Counted from the first letter of the stretch, positions 42,025 through 53,390 are shown. The stretch: DNA of 64,000 nt from Eunapius fragilis (GCA_963681505.1 OY811975.1:2268042-2332041), one strand, 5' to 3'. Program-made: numbers and translations. The notes: generated from the sequence alone by a model not told the origin.

Positions 42025-44100
42025 TTAAAAGCAACCGGAGGTGTAGCATCTAACTGTAATGCCAATGACGGCTGCCACAAGTGCGACATAGAAGACCACC
42101 GAGGCAATGTTCAGACCATTTGCAATCCATCCCATGCGCCTTGCTCTCTTGAGGTTACCTTTGGCGGCAGCCTCTTCGGCCTGCAAAGAGGAGGAGTAAG
42201 GTGTGTAACCGATTTTCAGGTTTTGTAGGTTAATCGGTTATTCGCGATTACCTATTCGGTCGACTATGCACTTAGTAGAATAGCAAATTACCGATTTCAG
42301 AATTTCCTTTAGTCGAAATAATTGATTCTGTTTTTCATAGTCGCGATTAGTCGATACTTGTTTCCATCATATGCAGAAATCGCTAGCAAATCGATTGCCC
42401 CATTTAATATGCCCTTTGCTCTTCACTAACGGGTTAATTAATCGGTAAAAAGAAACATAGTGTTGTTATCAACACTTAGTCGCACGTCTGGGGACCCGGC
42501 TGAAGGTAACCATCAGTGCCTCAAAATACGCGCAGTGGGCATGGCAATTTAAATACGTTAGCGCTTTCTCTGCTGTACTGTGCATGGGCATTATAAAACT
42601 CGCTACGCACTCTTTTGCACACTCAGGTGACAGTGTCCAAATACTTCGGTACACTGGCCCTTTTCCAGACGTTCGGCCATGACATTCTGAATATATCGTA
42701 CATGTCTCGATTGGCAGCTTTGTCATATGCGTGGAGCGGTGTTCCACCATGAGGTTACTAGCTGGTACTGCTCGACTTTATGGAATTGTATATTGAGGGC
42801 GAATAGTAGATTATAACTACCAATTGTGGCGGATGGGAATGATATATGTATGTGTTTAAGGCATTTCGTACCAGAAAAGAGCGCGAACTGCGGGATTAAC
42901 AATCTATTCATTTTCGTTTTTATCTCAGTAAACTAAAATCTTACTTGTCCCATACTTAGTACTGTGTGCGTTGGTATAGCGAGCAAACAAATAGCCACGT
43001 GTTTTTTGTGTGAAAGAAAAAAATGCTTGGGTCCGCCATTGATCATGAATTATTGGTTCAACATTAGCATGCACATCGTTCCCAGTCCCAACATAGATAC
43101 AATCTTTGTTTTAAGTTGGTATAAGCAACTGATAAGCAATAAAACTGGATATACTTATGAGAAACTGTGAATTATCATGCAATTATTATAAAAAGGACAA
43201 ACCTGGGTAATTGTTGGCAAATTAATAGTGCATTAATCGCCAAAATCGATTTAAAGTTTCTAATAACCGATTTGCAGGTTGCTATAAACCTGAAAAATCG
43301 ATTGGACTTTTTTTCATAGTCGAAATAATCGGTTTTGATTTTTTTAAAAGGATACACACCCTAAGGAGAGAGGGTACAGGAACGTTATCAGGATGTCTAC
43401 ACCATGCACTCATTTCTTCGTATCTTGCCCCTTCAACCGTCTCTTATCCCACAAATCGTTCGGAGAAATTAAGGCCTCACATAATTATTTCTCATGCGTT
43501 AATTTCAAGCAAGGCGTTTGCAGTCTTTAGTTTGAAATTCCATGCAAAAAGTAAACTAAATGATCATAGCCAAAAACATAAAGCGCTCACATGCATATTC
43601 AATTGTATGTTATTAGTTTCCTCTAATTTCCTCAAACCTAAGCTGCACAAGTACACTCAATAGTTGTGGGAGGAACTTACACAGCTGGAAATAAGAAAGG
43701 CTGGTATTGTGCAAAAAAGTGACAACCAAGAGCCACAGAAGAAGCAAAGGCAGGTCAGGATAGCGGCTGCATTAGAGCCATAATCCCCCACTGCTGCAGT
43801 CTTTGTATCAGTCACAGTACTGGGAGGCTTTGGCTGTACAACGAGTCCACAAGTACTCCCCATCTAGGGGCACAACGATCACGTAATGTGGTTTGTTATA
43901 GTTACATAGCTTACCTCCTGCTGCGGGAAAATATCTAAGTGATGACAAGGAGATGTCTTACCAAAAACCGGCATGCATTATTAGTGCCCACCTGGAGAGT
44001 AATAAGGAGGAGGGGTGTATCCTGTTTGGGAAACAGAAAATTCGCCCTGCAATCCATGCGGTAGGGGGTAGATCCCGCCTTGTGGTGGATAAGCCTCGTA
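42025..44100 (-). CDS. CD225/dispanin-type two-helix membrane protein
   Basis: Minus-strand exons 44100-43992, 43934-43915 (20 nt), 43863-43681 and 42180-42025 join in phase. The N-terminal exon is Pro/Tyr-rich (ending TGYTPPPYYSP). The third has ILTCLCFFCGSWLSLFCTIP, the intramembrane helix. The last begins AEEAAAKGNLKRARRMGW, the conserved A-x-x-G linker, and ends in a helix VVFYVALVAAVIGITV. This is the layout of CD225/dispanin proteins (IFITM, PRRT, TMEM91 relatives), which sit in plasma or endosomal membranes and influence fusion or trafficking. The phases work only if the 20-nt microexon is included. The initiating exon was not found and probably lies right of 44103, perhaps beyond the TIR element at 44488. 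Confidence 0.7.
42195..43370. mobile_element. Old TIR element filling the last CD225 intron
   Basis: The left end reads AAGGTGTGTAACCGATTTTC. The right end read inward is AGGGTGTGTATCC, followed within 35 bp by AACCGATTATTTCGAC. AATCGATTTTTCAGG and TTTTTCATAGTCG(AAATAAT) motifs lie in both subterminal zones. About 1.17 kb, hAT-like in style, no transposase. It begins about 15 bp from the last splice acceptor. Confidence 0.55.
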
Positions 44101-44109
44101 CTGCGGTGA

Positions 44110-44480
44110 GTTAATCGCTTTTCCTAGATGGACATAATGACAGGATGTCACGCAATTGAGTATGTTTTTACTGTCACTGAATACATGAATAAACTATGTA
44201 TTGTACTCGCGTATCAAAGCGGCTAGGTGCATGATGTATGCAAAGTGGCTTCATTTGCATTATCTGATTTTAACCGCCGTTTGCGTATACGCAGCGCGAA
44301 TCTTGGTATTCTCGTCACTCTCTATCCATTTTTCATGCAGTGTTTCTCCGTATTTCTACCGCGATATGTATGGCGATATGTATGGCAAAAATAATATCGC
44401 GCGACATATCATGCACCTGTCGCGATATATATAATATGTATATCGCGACAGATTGACCACTGTTGTGAAAATGAGTGAAT
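44110..44480. other. Nothing recognised
   Basis: ATCGCG-rich short repeats near 44370-44450. No gene supported. Confidence 0.4.
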
Positions 44481-44487
44481 ACGTACA

Positions 44488-44827
44488 GTGGGTGTTCGAT
44501 TATAAGACGATGAATATTTGATCATTTCTTTTCTCCTCGATCTACTGGCCTGCTACCGCTGTTCTTTTTTCCCATGCAATAAAAAGGTACAAGAAAGGGG
44601 TAAAGGGTGCTAGATGTACAGAAAAAAAACTTGATAATGCTAGACTCAGGAGAGGTAGGAGTTCTTTTTTCCCTTTGCCTGTGCCTTAGGTGCAGAGCCA
44701 GGCGTCTCCATACTACACTGTGCATGACAAACCCGCCCAAACAACGCGAATATTTAGAATCAAATATTCATCATAATCGTCGATGGTAGTTTTAACACAC
44801 TTTATGGTCTTATAATCGAACACCCAC
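44488..44827. mobile_element. 340-bp TIR element (pogo/Tigger-like ends)
   Basis: Ends GTGGGTGTTCGATTATAAGA in inverted orientation, plus GATGAATATTTGAT mirrored internally. Flanked by TACA at 44484-44487 and 44828-44831, or by a TA target if the ends are CAGTGGG. Confidence 0.75.
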
Positions 44828-45018
44828 TACACAACAATCAATAAGAAAGCTGACTGTTACCGATAATATTAAATTAAGAAATTATCTCTTACTGAACGGA
44901 AATGAATAATATATAAAGTATCTTCGGATAACCTCGGTAAGCGGTAAGGACGGTAAGGACTAATCTTATCGGTACTGCTGAACATATAAGGTTGTAGATC
45001 TAACCCCGCCTTTGTGAA

Positions 45019-45075
45019 GGGGGGGGGGGGGGGTTGAACCTTAAGACACACACACACACACACACACACACACAA
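45019..45075. repeat. G15 tract and (AC)n
   Basis: Poly-G at 45019-45033, then (AC)n at 45047-45073. Confidence 0.95.
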
Positions 45076-45182
45076 CACAACTTGACTATATATAGGTATC
45101 TTATATGACTTTCATACACGCGTAAAAATGAGGCGTTCAATGAGTAGCACGCGATTTAGCGTATCAGCCAAAATATTTTCTT

Positions 45183-45447
45183 GACCGGCGTAGACCATAT
45201 TCTCTTCGTGCAATTCAGACCGCAGTATGTAACCATTAAAATTTTATATGCCCGTGATCGACGGCTCGATAGCGGTATGTATAATTTAACATTGCATCCA
45301 AGTGTCTGAAACACTTTTGTTCTTCGGTTTGATTACCTGTCTTTACGTAGGTGATCTGAGGTGACTACTGAATTTTAATGGTAACATACTGATCACGGTC
45401 AGCGGTCTGAATTGCACGAAGAGAACATGGTCTACGCCGATCCACCT
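45183..45447. mobile_element. 265-bp foldback element
   Basis: Left GGCGTAGACCATATTCTC, CGTGCAATTCAGACCGC and GTAACCATTAAAATT are mirrored at the right end by AATTTTAATGGTAAC, GCGGTCTGAATTGCACG and GAGAACATGGTCTACGCC. Confidence 0.8.
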
Positions 45448-45807
45448 GAAACTGCTAGACCGTGGGAACTGCAACCCCTCTGCTCCAGAAAATATTTTGC
45501 GAGTGGCTGGCTAAGGTCATAAGAGACAATAACGTACAGCTGTTAAAGCTTCCATGCACGCGGGAGGGGGTACAAACCCCTCTTGCATCACCCATGCACC
45601 ACATGCCCACTTCTCATTTAATGGTAATTGGCGCCCTCTCTACGGTTTCCGATCACTTTGCTTCTAGTGCCAGCGATGAAACCGAAACTGGTGAAAGTAG
45701 CGATACAGAGGTCGTAATTTGTGATTATCCAATTTACCCATGTGCATGTGTCGCATGGCTACAGTTATTTGGGTGTTAAACAGTCATCTAGTCGTAGCAC
45801 CTGCGAT

Positions 45808-45834
45808 GGGGGGGGGGGGGGGGGGGGGGGGGGG
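45808..45834. repeat. Poly-G tract (27)
   Basis: One of the longest homopolymers in the window. Confidence 0.95.
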
Positions 45835-45952
45835 CTCGCACTTTTACTGTGGGTCGGGGGGCCCTCCTCACCTTTATTACACAATACTATCACTATGTAT
45901 ATGCGTGCCTATACCATAGCCTCAACATCCATGTGCCGCGCTGTGCATGTAA

Positions 45953-46379
45953 TTAAATAAATTCCTTGCACATGTAGTACACTTCAACACCTACCCGCAC
46001 GCTTATTTCGTTTCCGTTCGACACGTGACAAGCAAGTGGATTATTTAGAGTAGCGACTGAAGCTGTGTCCGTGAAGAGTGCCAATTCATGTCTAAAAGAG
46101 CTAAGCAACCAATTAACGTTAAACGCGTCATTGGAATAAGCCGTTACAACTGAGTGCTGAAAACACCGCGCAGCTGAGGAGCCATCTTGCAGTAAAACGG
46201 CTCCAGCTGTATCGAATCCGAATGAAATCAAATACTCTAGTCCTTGTAGGGGATTGTGTTGCAACTCTGGTATCACGAAAGGGTGGCAGCCACACGATGA
46301 TGTATCAATACTTAAGGCTTTTAAACTGGCGTGGTAGAAAGTTTCGTCCAATCTGGTACAAGCAGTTCCCGTAGCTGAC
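45953..46379 (-). other. Unrecognised open stretch, possible exon
   Basis: A frame of about 140 codons reads LDETFYHASLKALSID to YYMCKEFI, of coding-like composition. It has no usable ATG and follows a plausible acceptor (tttgacacag at 46380). No family recognised. It could be an exon of a lost gene or transposon. Confidence 0.25.
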
Positions 46380-46460
46380 CCTGTGTCAAACCAGAGGTCT
46401 CGGTCGGACTCCCGAGCCCCCGCTTATCGTATCGCGTGTCTGACCTGTCAATCAACCCCT

Positions 46461-46499
46461 CCCCCCCCCCCCCCCCCCCCCCCCCCCCCTTTTTTTTTT
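46461..46499. repeat. C29-T10 homopolymer
   Basis: Long C then T run. Confidence 0.95.
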
Positions 46500-46962
46500 C
46501 AAAATTCCTGTATCCGCCCCTGCCGTATGAAGCATGTATGTTATTGTAAGGTCGCCGATTAAGGGGGGGAGAGACTTCGCGGGCCAAATTTTTCAGATAG
46601 AATTAGTCTGGGGGAACCCGTTTATTATTATTTTTTGCATACAAATTGGTCCGAGGGGACCTTTTTTGGGGGGGAGACCAACATTTTCGTGACAGGACCA
46701 ATATACATCGGCAATAATAGCATGCAAGTGCGCGATGTATAATCTAGCTTGATTATCATCTATTGCCGTGTTGCTCCTAAATGTACCAACTAAGGACTTT
46801 CAATGCAATGCAAGCCTTACAAACTCCCCCTTCCAATTATTTAACCAATCCATATTAACTTAAAAGCTTGAGTTTGTGGCACATTGCAAAACGTTATGAG
46901 TTATTAGTCGTAGCAAAATAGACAGATAATGCACACAGTACCTAGCTTAACCGACAGCGGTT

Positions 46963-47207
46963 TCAATAGAGGAGTTGCATGTGATGCGCGCGTCTTAAAT
47001 CACTAAGTATGTTACTATAAATATGCGCTGCGTGGGTACGAGATAAACAATAACCGGACGGGAATGAACAACACAGGAAAGAAGGCGGTGGCATACGCTC
47101 ACGTGGTACATATTTATAGCGTGCCAAATAGCAACATATACATATGATGTAAGTTACGTAACTAAACAATGCAAGACGCGGGTGGCGTCAATGCAACTCC
47201 TCTATTA
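46963..47207. mobile_element. 245-bp element with imperfect ~33-bp inverted ends
   Basis: AATAGAGGAGTTGCAT...GCGCGTCTT at the left and AAGACGCG...ATGCAACTCCTCTATT at the right. Confidence 0.65.
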
Positions 47208-47330
47208 TTTACTGCTGGATCACGCACGACCTTCGGTCGCCGTTATTTTCTTTTGCTCGCGCGCGTGTAGCGGTCTTATACTGTCGATTAGACCGCGTGG
47301 CCCAGTATATGTTGCAAGGTATTTAAAAGT

Positions 47331-47470
47331 GGGGGGGGGGGGGGGGGGGCAAATAAATATAGACTGTCACATAACAATTGGTTCCCCTCAAAATTGTCCT
47401 CCCGGACAAATGGTCCGGGAGGACCAATATTTTCTGAACCCCATTTAAAAATTTGGTCCCATTTTTGCAG
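47331..47470. repeat. G19 tract and GGTCC-rich repeat
   Basis: Poly-G at 47331-47349, then GGTTCCCC/CCGGACAAATGG/GGACCAATATTTTC motifs that recur at about 46610-46700. Confidence 0.6.
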
Positions 47471-47624
47471 CTCGAACCAGGCATACAGCAATTAGGCCAC
47501 ACTCAAACCAGGCATGTAGCCTCGAAACAAGGCGTACTAATGCTTTCAGTTTATATCGGGTTTCACTAGCGCTATAGCACTGAGTGGTGTACATGTATTT
47601 GACACGCCACCCGATCTAAAATTA

Positions 47625-48510
47625 ACGTGATCAGTCGATAGACTCGGCCCCAGACCCAACGGACGCAGCTGCGGATGGATTACATCACCGCTACGCCAAA
47701 TTCGTGGCCCGAGGAATGCCATAATTAACAATTAGTCACACGTATGTCACGCGCATCAAGAGATGAATACATTTGTGACTAAATGATTTAATCATAATAG
47801 ATTCGTCTTGCATGATGTGCGGTAAGTTATGATGGTGTTTCTGATTGCGCAAGCTGTAAACATATCAATAAAGCGTGCTGATGGGTTAGTAGACGCTCCT
47901 ATTGACTCATATCCCTCTTTTCCCAAATGATGAACGCTACTAAGTGCTTCTTGTATACGGAGGTTGCGAGCATGTTAAATTTTAGTAAGTAGCTATTCGG
48001 GACTTAAAAAAAGGAGTTGATTGCGACCTCCTTGTATTTCGTCGTGTACTAGCTTTTCGTATAAAGCGTCCCCCACACATATACTGCTCTTGACCCTCTG
48101 CCTTTAAGCGCTTCAACCTGTTCCCTCATCAGAGCTTTCAGAGGACTAACAACAACCACAATGCTATAGCTATCAAGCCTCTCAACCTATCAAATACTCC
48201 GGGGAGTATTTAGTAGCACAAAGACTTCCTACTACCGGTTGGGAGGCAAGCAAACACACCATGACCGTCCAAGAAGGCTTGTACAACTGAGCGCTGTTCG
48301 GAAGACACGTCTTCGTATCCAAGGTCTCTAGGGTGATTACGTCTTGATTCTTAGCGAGCGCGTGACAATCACGCGAAGAATGCTACGTAGTGCATTGGGT
48401 GAAATTCCTATCTGGTTGGCCACCACCAGACCCTACTGGCGCGTAGCGGTGATGTAATCCATCCGTAGCTGCGTCCGTTGGGTCTGGAGCCGAGACTAAT
48501 CAGTTGAATG
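47625..48510. mobile_element. Element with ~65-bp inverted repeats around a helicase scrap
   Basis: CAGACCCAACGGACGCAGCT, GGATGGATTACATCACCGCT and ACGC at 47650-47693 are matched in inverted orientation at 48438-48500. The interior holds a RecQ-like fragment. Confidence 0.65.
48050..48312 (-). pseudogene. RecQ-like helicase fragment
   Basis: The minus strand reads SSEQRSVVQAFLDGHGVFAC then LPTGSRKSLCY (Walker A, with G to R in GSGKS), a stop, then VVVVSPLKALMREQVEALKG, which is motif Ia of RecQ-type DNA helicases. Stops and the damaged Walker A show it is dead. Its place between inverted repeats suggests transposon capture or a helicase-bearing element. Confidence 0.7.
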
Positions 48511-48519
48511 GATCCTTTC

Positions 48520-49510
48520 CTACTACAAGTATGGCGCATAATACTATAAGTGTGTCGTTTCGACCGGCATGCAGCTTGGCCACATACGCTTCCGTCCGTC
48601 ACGATGCGTGCCGTCGCGTGGGTTCCTCAGTATTTCTGAGCAGTACAGGAACCCGTTTTCTCGTCACTACTGATTCACGCAGGCTTCTATTATAGCCAAT
48701 TCGATCCTTTTCCACTGACATATCACGCTTGCTTATGCCGTGGTGGTATATAGGTATCTATATTATAAGTTATTTTGATCGCTGTCAAAAAATGTTCATG
48801 ACATGCCAAATAAACTTAATAAGTGGCTGGGGGCCACTGGGTGCTCCCCCCAAATACCCTTGATTAATTGCTGCCACGGGCATGTATAGAGTAATTTAAC
48901 GGAAGATAATTCCCCTGCATGGTAATAATCCGCCCAGTGCGACCCCTCCGCCCCCCCCCCCCCCCCACCCCCCCCCGCCCTCTAGCGTAAGAACAAAGCT
49001 ATAGCCTATCTACTGACATTCCCTTAAAAGGAATGGCATCAAGACATTCATGCAATATAAACAAGAGGCTAGTAAACCCATGGATTTCTATAACTAAAAG
49101 CGGATAAAGCATGCAATGCATGTATGAGTTACTCACATATGCATGGCCCACACATTAGCATCATGTGGGTACGCCTGTAAAACTACGCGGCAAACATATG
49201 GCTTCATTGGCAGTTAGTTAACTATCTTCATTTGTGCATGAAGACGTTTTCACAACTCGAAGAAATAATCCATATATATCGATTCACAACCTGAGTCGCC
49301 TGATACACCTTACAACTACAATAACTCACCTTCCATATATTGTCGATAACACCAACAACAGATACAAAGCCTATGCACGTCCGTTATATATGTAAAATTG
49401 TTTACTCGGTGACGGTATAAGAATGCATGTATAATTAGTATGGTATTCATTAAGATGCCGACCCCCATTGGGCCATTATCGGATGACTTTTCCCGTACAT
49501 AATGTCATCG
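48520..49510. other. Intergenic, nothing recognised
   Basis: Contains C runs at 48951-48976. No gene supported. Confidence 0.4.
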
Positions 49511-49514
49511 AATA

Positions 49515-50500
49515 AATACTGCCTGGTGATTCCCCCTGTCAGAGGCATAAATAACTCCCAGGCATAAATGACTCCCCCGGTCATTTACGCCTAAGGTGTA
49601 AATGACTCCTCCTAGGCGTATATGACTCCCCTCCATAAGCCACGTGCAGTTGTTGAAGGGAGAAAGCTCGCTCGCATGGACAAGGACGAATTCAGTGTCG
49701 TCGAGGATTACCTGCGTAGGAATCAATATCCTGAGGGAATTTCGAAGGGAGATAAGGCAAATCTAAGACGCAAATGCAAAAACTTAGGGAAGGTGACTTT
49801 TGAGCAAAATAATCTTCGTCAACATTTGGTGCACTGTTTTGAGCAGAACTGCCTGCAACCATTTCATCATCCCATGGATCCATTGCAGTAAACTGAAAGG
49901 AACAAAACCAAGCGTTTCAGGATACACTTGATATGCATATGTAGGCTGCCAATCATCTGATTACAATGTAATACAGTGTGATCAATGCCAACAGTGGTAC
50001 CATTTCCGCTGCATGAACATTCAGCAAAAAAAGTGTTCCTGCATCATGGTTGTGCATGAATTGTCGATCTGTATAAGTAGCAAGCTGACTGTGATATTAT
50101 TTGTCTTTACATGTCAGTGTTCAATATACATTACTAGCTCCAACTTCAAACCTTCCCAAGGCAGGAGTCGCTGGCAATTTTTTCTAGGCAGATAACAGGG
50201 GAATCATATACATGCATGTACGTGTACGCCTTGGCAAGATCGACGGGGAGTTCATTATGCCTAAGGCTGTAATAACTCACGCGAGTCACTTTTATCAGGG
50301 GAGTCATATATGCCTAGGCGTGAATGACTGGGAAGTCAATTACGCCTAAGCATATATGACCGGGAGTCATATATGCTTAGGCGCGAATGACTGGAGAGTC
50401 AAATACGCCTAGGCATATATGACCGGGAGTCATATATGCCTAGGCGCGAATGACTGGGGAGTCAAAATTTAGGGGAGTCATTGGCAACTATGACGCCCCA
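49515..50500. mobile_element. Element bounded by GACTCCCC/AGGCGTATATGACT repeats
   Basis: Arrays built from ATATATGCCTAGGCG and GGGGAGTCAT occur at both ends (49525-49635 and 50255-50480) in both orientations. About 1 kb, with coding scraps inside. Confidence 0.65.
49622..50090 (+). pseudogene. KRBA2/integrase-type N-terminus fused to PHD-like scrap
   Basis: 49676-49890 reads MDKDEFSVVEDYLRRNQYPE then GDKANLRRKCKNL, like the N-terminal segment of KRBA2/Ginger-type integrase genes. About 60 bp on, 49970-50040 reads QCDQCQQWYHFRCMNIQ, the core of a PHD finger such genes carry at the C-terminus. The catalytic core is missing, so this is an internal-deletion derivative. Confidence 0.5.
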
Positions 50501-50999
50501 ACCTAGTTATTGATTGACATCATAACATCAGTTGGGTCCCCATACTACGATTGTTTAACGAATTAACACCATTCCTTAGAAATGGATCTATGAGTGAACC
50601 GGTGGATACCCATTCCATTCCAAAACGTTCTAATGCACGGTGACGTCAAATGTTTATGAATATTGTTATTTGTTAATTTTCGGTGGCCTTTTTGAGTGGC
50701 AAAAATCTATGCACAGTGAGTGTGGGCAAGGTATTTAGAGAGTCTGTTTTCTAACCCTCGAGAGAAGATAGATATGTTTAAAGCCTCAGATTGAGCCGAT
50801 TTTTTCAGCTGGTGATGCAATTTTACCACTCAAAATGGCCGCCGATAAAATAATTAACGCCCACGCACAATAATTGGTCCAACGCATACGGTCTATAAGG
50901 AACGGTTAGCTCGATGCCATTAAGCCAAGAAAGAAAAAAGGTCGCCATTACGAATGTACTGATAAGAAAGGTGAAACACAATGAGTTTATCGGAACCTG

Positions 51000-51330
51000 C
51001 GGAAGCAGGTTCTATATTGTCGGGCGGGCCCTACCACCGCGTTTGGTCGGGTGCGGTGGTAGGGCCCGGGCCCGCCCGACTAGGTTCCATATAGGATTGA
51101 TGCCGTATAATGAATGTCATTAAAAAAGTGACTCGCGTCTGGAGGGACGATGGTGAATCGGATCATTTCCCTCTTTGTCGCTATCGAACGATAACACAAA
51201 TAAGAACAGTTTTGCGTTGGTTCTGTGTCACAACGGCGCGCGCTTTTAGAGAACGAAAATACTCGTGCCCACGTCTCGTACCCGGTCCAACTGTTATTCA
51301 TCCTCCTCCTCTTGGATTGGAAGCACGTCA
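51000..51330 (+). repeat. Module R4, copy b (contains hairpin H3)
   Basis: GGAACCTGCGGAAGCAGGTT, ATATAGGATTGATG, TGAATGTCATTA, GCGTCTGGAGGGAC, GAATCGGATCATTTCCC, GAACGAAAATACTCG and a CCTCCTCCTC run. No lysine-rich gene follows within view. Confidence 0.65.
51016..51082. mobile_element. GC-rich hairpin element H3 with 8-bp TSD
   Basis: TTGTCGGGCGGGCCCTACCA... pairs with its end ...CCGCCCGACTA around GTTTGGTCGGG. Flanks are GGTTCTAT (51008-51015) and GGTTCCAT (51083-51090). R4 copy a (about 34120-34140, minus) lacks it, so that is the empty site. Confidence 0.8.
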
Positions 51331-51339
51331 CGTGAGAGC

Positions 51340-51850
51340 ATACTTCTATAGTGGTACGGTAAGAACTATCCCTTGATCTCTGCCATCCTATGTGACTACT
51401 CTAAAAAGCATGCTCGTGTAGCTTACATCCTACTGCGTAATTCGTTTCAAGCCCACGTGGATGTGGATAGTTTTTACCGTATCACGGAGTACATGCTCTC
51501 ACGGGAAGTGCTTCAAATCCCTCTCTAAATAATCTATGGTTGTAGTAAGGCAGAGATAATATGTAAGGGAGGTTCTTTATCTGATGTATGTGTAAGGCTT
51601 CATATGCAGGCCTGTGCATGCCTTGTTAACACTTGGGTAGCATGCCTTGTTAACACTTGGGTAGCATGCCTTGTTAACGTCTGGTGTGCATGCTGGTGAC
51701 ACTGCATATACCTGTGGCTAAAATGTAACATAGGTAAAAGAAATGTTTTTTAATGACTGCAATCATTTCCTATAGCTACTAGTACCCTGTATGAACCCAG
51801 GAGTATAATGGTGGTGCTTGAAAATGCTCCACAAGCTGTACTGTAATAGT
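51340..51850. other. Intergenic with a 24-bp triplication
   Basis: GCATGCCTTGTTAACACTTG-type unit x3 at 51615-51683. No gene. Confidence 0.6.
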
Positions 51851-52029
51851 GTCCATTGAACTTCCACCAGTGGACACCCGACTGCTTGCTTCATCAAGTT
51901 CCCTTCATGTTGGGACATCCACAACACTACAAGGCCCCTTGCTCCTCCTCATCAGGGTACCCCCATTTCCTTGGATGTTGCACTTCCACATTGGGACACT
52001 GCCTCTCTAGGACCCCCCACCCCTACCCT

Positions 52030-52211
52030 CCACACAGTATACCCCTCCTGCTCCACCACTACATGCAACCCACACTTCCACCTCCACAATTACACGCCAT
52101 TTGGGGATCCTAATACACCATCTTCATATCTGGGGAGGGTCTGCTGCAACTAAATATTCTTGCAGCCCAATTGAACACAATGTTCTTATCAAAAATTAAC
52201 AAACAGATGGA
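52030..52211 (+). repeat. Dispersed repeat flank shared with 9000-9178
   Basis: See 9000-9178. Here the frame LLQLNILAAQLNTMFLSK is open into FB1 copy 6. Confidence 0.6.
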
Positions 52212-52501
52212 ACAAGTAATAAAAACATTCTCTATGAGAAAGTTGGTGGCATATGGGATTGGAAGAAGAAGGAATATTGGTGTAAAAAGGAAGGAAACAA
52301 TGGTCTAATAAGAAGGGAAAATGTATAATAGTCCTATATTTCGCATACAAACATAATGCCCTACAAATGGGCGAAATATATAGGACTGCTATACATTTCC
52401 CCTTCTTGTTAGACCTTTGTTTCCTTTTTACACCAATATTCCTTCTTATTCCAATCTTATATGCCACCAACTTTCTCATAGAGAATGTTTTTATTACTTG
52501 T
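52212..52501. mobile_element. FB1 foldback, copy 6 (complete)
   Basis: Arms start ACAAGTAATAAAAACATTC. The copy-specific GAAGAAGGAATATTGGTG is mirrored by CACCAATATTCCTTCTT. Confidence 0.9.
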
Positions 52502-52509
52502 CAAATTGT

Positions 52510-53390
52510 GGTCAATAAGATTGATGGAGTAATCGAAAATGGCACCGAAGGATTTTGGAAGCTGGTAAAAGTTGGTCGTACAGCAGCCGACACAACACAA
52601 ACCGAGCCTGAGGTATCTGAGGAGACACCTACGCACGGGTGCTAAACAAAACAGAATGGAGAAAGTGAGAGCGATGTACTAGCTGAAATAGTGTACTGGA
52701 TAAAAGAAAAAGGAACTCGAAAGTTCTGACGTGAAAAAGGCACCAATACTGTGTGTTCTGCCAGTCGACCTTAAATTGGAAGAACAGGTTCGAAAAGCTT
52801 TTGGGCTAAAAATACGTACGGACTTGGGGAAAATGTCACCCCCTCCTGTTCACACAAAGTGGATATACATGCACTTCACAGCCTTCATAAAAAAGATATT
52901 TTAAAAACAAAAGAAAGAGGCACTGAAAAGAAGATTTTATAAAGATATGATATTGATTGTAGATTGAGAATAAGTTTTTTTTTTAAAGCAAAATTCGCAT
53001 GCAAATATCTGTGGCTGCATGAGAGAGTGTGTTTGGAAATAAATAAATTGTAAAGACCGTACAGTATCAGAAAAGGCAGAATAAGACGGTGCTACACAAA
53101 AAGATGATGCTGGAGCCCCTGAAGGGAAAATGAAAGTGAAAGGGAAAAAGAAAGCAACAGAAGAAATACCTGATCATTAACCTATATACACTCCTCCTTC
53201 CAAGTAAATGACTATATTTGCATTGGAATTGTCACACATAAAAGGGTTAAATTATGCACATACCTTTAATGTGTAATGTGCTTGTGGTGTGCAAGCCATG
53301 TACTTATATATTTATTATTAAAGATTGGATATGAATTTATTAATGTCAGCTACTCCTTTTGTACACCATATAATAACTAAAGAGCTAGGC
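52510..53390. other. Decayed coding-like sequence
   Basis: Short open stretches such as CVLPVDLKLEEQVRKAFGLK (about 52751-52810) hint at a dead gene. No family recognised. Confidence 0.25.

Noticed and set aside
45462..45779. 105-residue plus ORF
   Set aside because: Lacks an ATG (opens with GTG) and overlaps no recognised domain. Too weak to call.
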